A stretch of DNA of 64,000 nucleotides from Photorhabdus asymbiotica (lineage in GTDB: Bacteria > Pseudomonadota > Gammaproteobacteria > Enterobacterales > Enterobacteriaceae), in the NCBI RefSeq assembly GCF_003634575.1, contig NZ_RBLJ01000002.1:806001-870000 (forward strand). Direction: 5' to 3'. The translations under genes were made by a program, and so were the position numbers. Within the stretch, counting starts at the first letter, position 1; each line of letters starts with the position of its first letter. Under the pieces are notes generated by a model. The model saw only the letters and a list, made by a program, of their open reading frames with translations, was not told the origin of the DNA and did not search any database. Below are positions 63,726 through 64,000 of this stretch, in pieces.

Positions 63726-64000
63726 ATGCCATTACCACTTCTTGCGCCAGCGACTCCTGCTCTTTTAGCGGCTGCTGAATGGACACTGGCTGCCTGTACT
63801 GCAGGATTAGCCGCCGTTGGTGTGATGGAAAGCACCAAAGACAGAGAAGGTGAACAAGACAAAGCAAAAGCGGACACACAAACAATGACTTCGTCCCGTA
63901 CCGAATGTGAAAAATGTCCGGCTATTGGGAACGTTACTATGGTTTGGGAAAAGACCACATCGTATTCAGACATAACCATTGCCTACCAAACAAAAATCGC
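63726..64000 (+). CDS. probable T6SS effector, N-terminal part
   Basis: The frame is open to the window end (91 codons visible). The N-terminus MPLPLLAPATPALLAAAEWTL is Ala/Leu/Pro-rich, followed by a charged stretch and a CEKCP motif with C61 and C64. I recall similar N-termini with a C-x-x-C-P motif in T6SS cargo with restriction-endonuclease-fold (Tox-REase-5) domains, but the toxin domain lies beyond the window. Its position after vgrG and DUF4123 supports the effector call. Confidence 0.65.
   Translation, partial: MPLPLLAPATPALLAAAEWTLAACTAGLAAVGVMESTKDREGEQDKAKADTQTMTSSRTECEKCPAIGNVTMVWEKTTSYSDITIAYQTKI

Overview
The window looks like chromosome of an entomopathogenic Morganellaceae bacterium, most probably Photorhabdus. 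Most of it is enterobacterial core genome whose products and gene order resemble E. coli. The genus is pointed to by an island that I recognise as the pcfABCDEF 'Photorhabdus clumping factor' operon with its LuxR-solo regulator. The regulator's six ligand-pocket positions read T-Y-D-Q-Y-I, which I recall as the signature of PauR, the dialkylresorcinol receptor of P. asymbiotica, rather than T-Y-D-Q-C-S of the photopyrone receptor PluR.

Layout. 1-6.2 kb: rlmE (cut by the window edge), yhbY, greA, dacB, obgE, rpmA, rplU, ispB. 6.2-7.5 kb: two tandem Mu c-repressor-like HTH genes divergent from the Ner-like gene nlp. 7.6-13.1 kb: mdh, a 740-bp structured intergenic region, argR with ARG boxes, mpl, fbp, ppa. 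13.1-24.0 kb: ytfP-tamB-tamA, msrA, ytfL, ytfK, ytfJ, cysQ, fklB. 24.2-32.6 kb: AT-rich island of pauR and the convergent six-gene pcf operon. 33-45 kb: rplI-rpsR-priB-rpsF, rlmB, rnr, nsrR, purA, hflC-hflK, hflX-hfq-miaA. 45-50 kb: mutL, amiB, tsaE, queG. 50-52.3 kb: a small exported protein, a decayed LysR gene, toxin-antitoxin remnants, and three tRNA-Gly genes. 52.5-58.6 kb: orn, rsgA, psd, mscM. 58.6-64 kb: an orphan type VI secretion module: PAAR, a frameshifted tssF, vgrG, a DUF4123 adaptor, a small protein of unknown function, and the start of an effector that runs off the window.

The most interesting part is the pcf island. Its genes look like a small-molecule pathway: an SbnA/CysK-like PLP enzyme, an argininosuccinate-synthase homologue that has lost its ATP PP-loop, a DDAH/amidinotransferase-fold hydrolase, a NodU/CmcH carbamoyltransferase, an MFS exporter and an ATP-grasp ligase. 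Upstream of pcfA lies a perfect 6-4-6 palindrome placed where a lux box sits in a class II LuxR promoter, next to a perfect TATAAT. Other signals not explained by the genes are a possible structured RNA between mdh and argR, a five-codon mini-ORF overlapping the ytfL start behind a hairpin that hides its Shine-Dalgarno sequence, a Mu-like c/ner arrangement, and the single-base frameshift in tssF. All calls are from reading the sequence; no database search was run.
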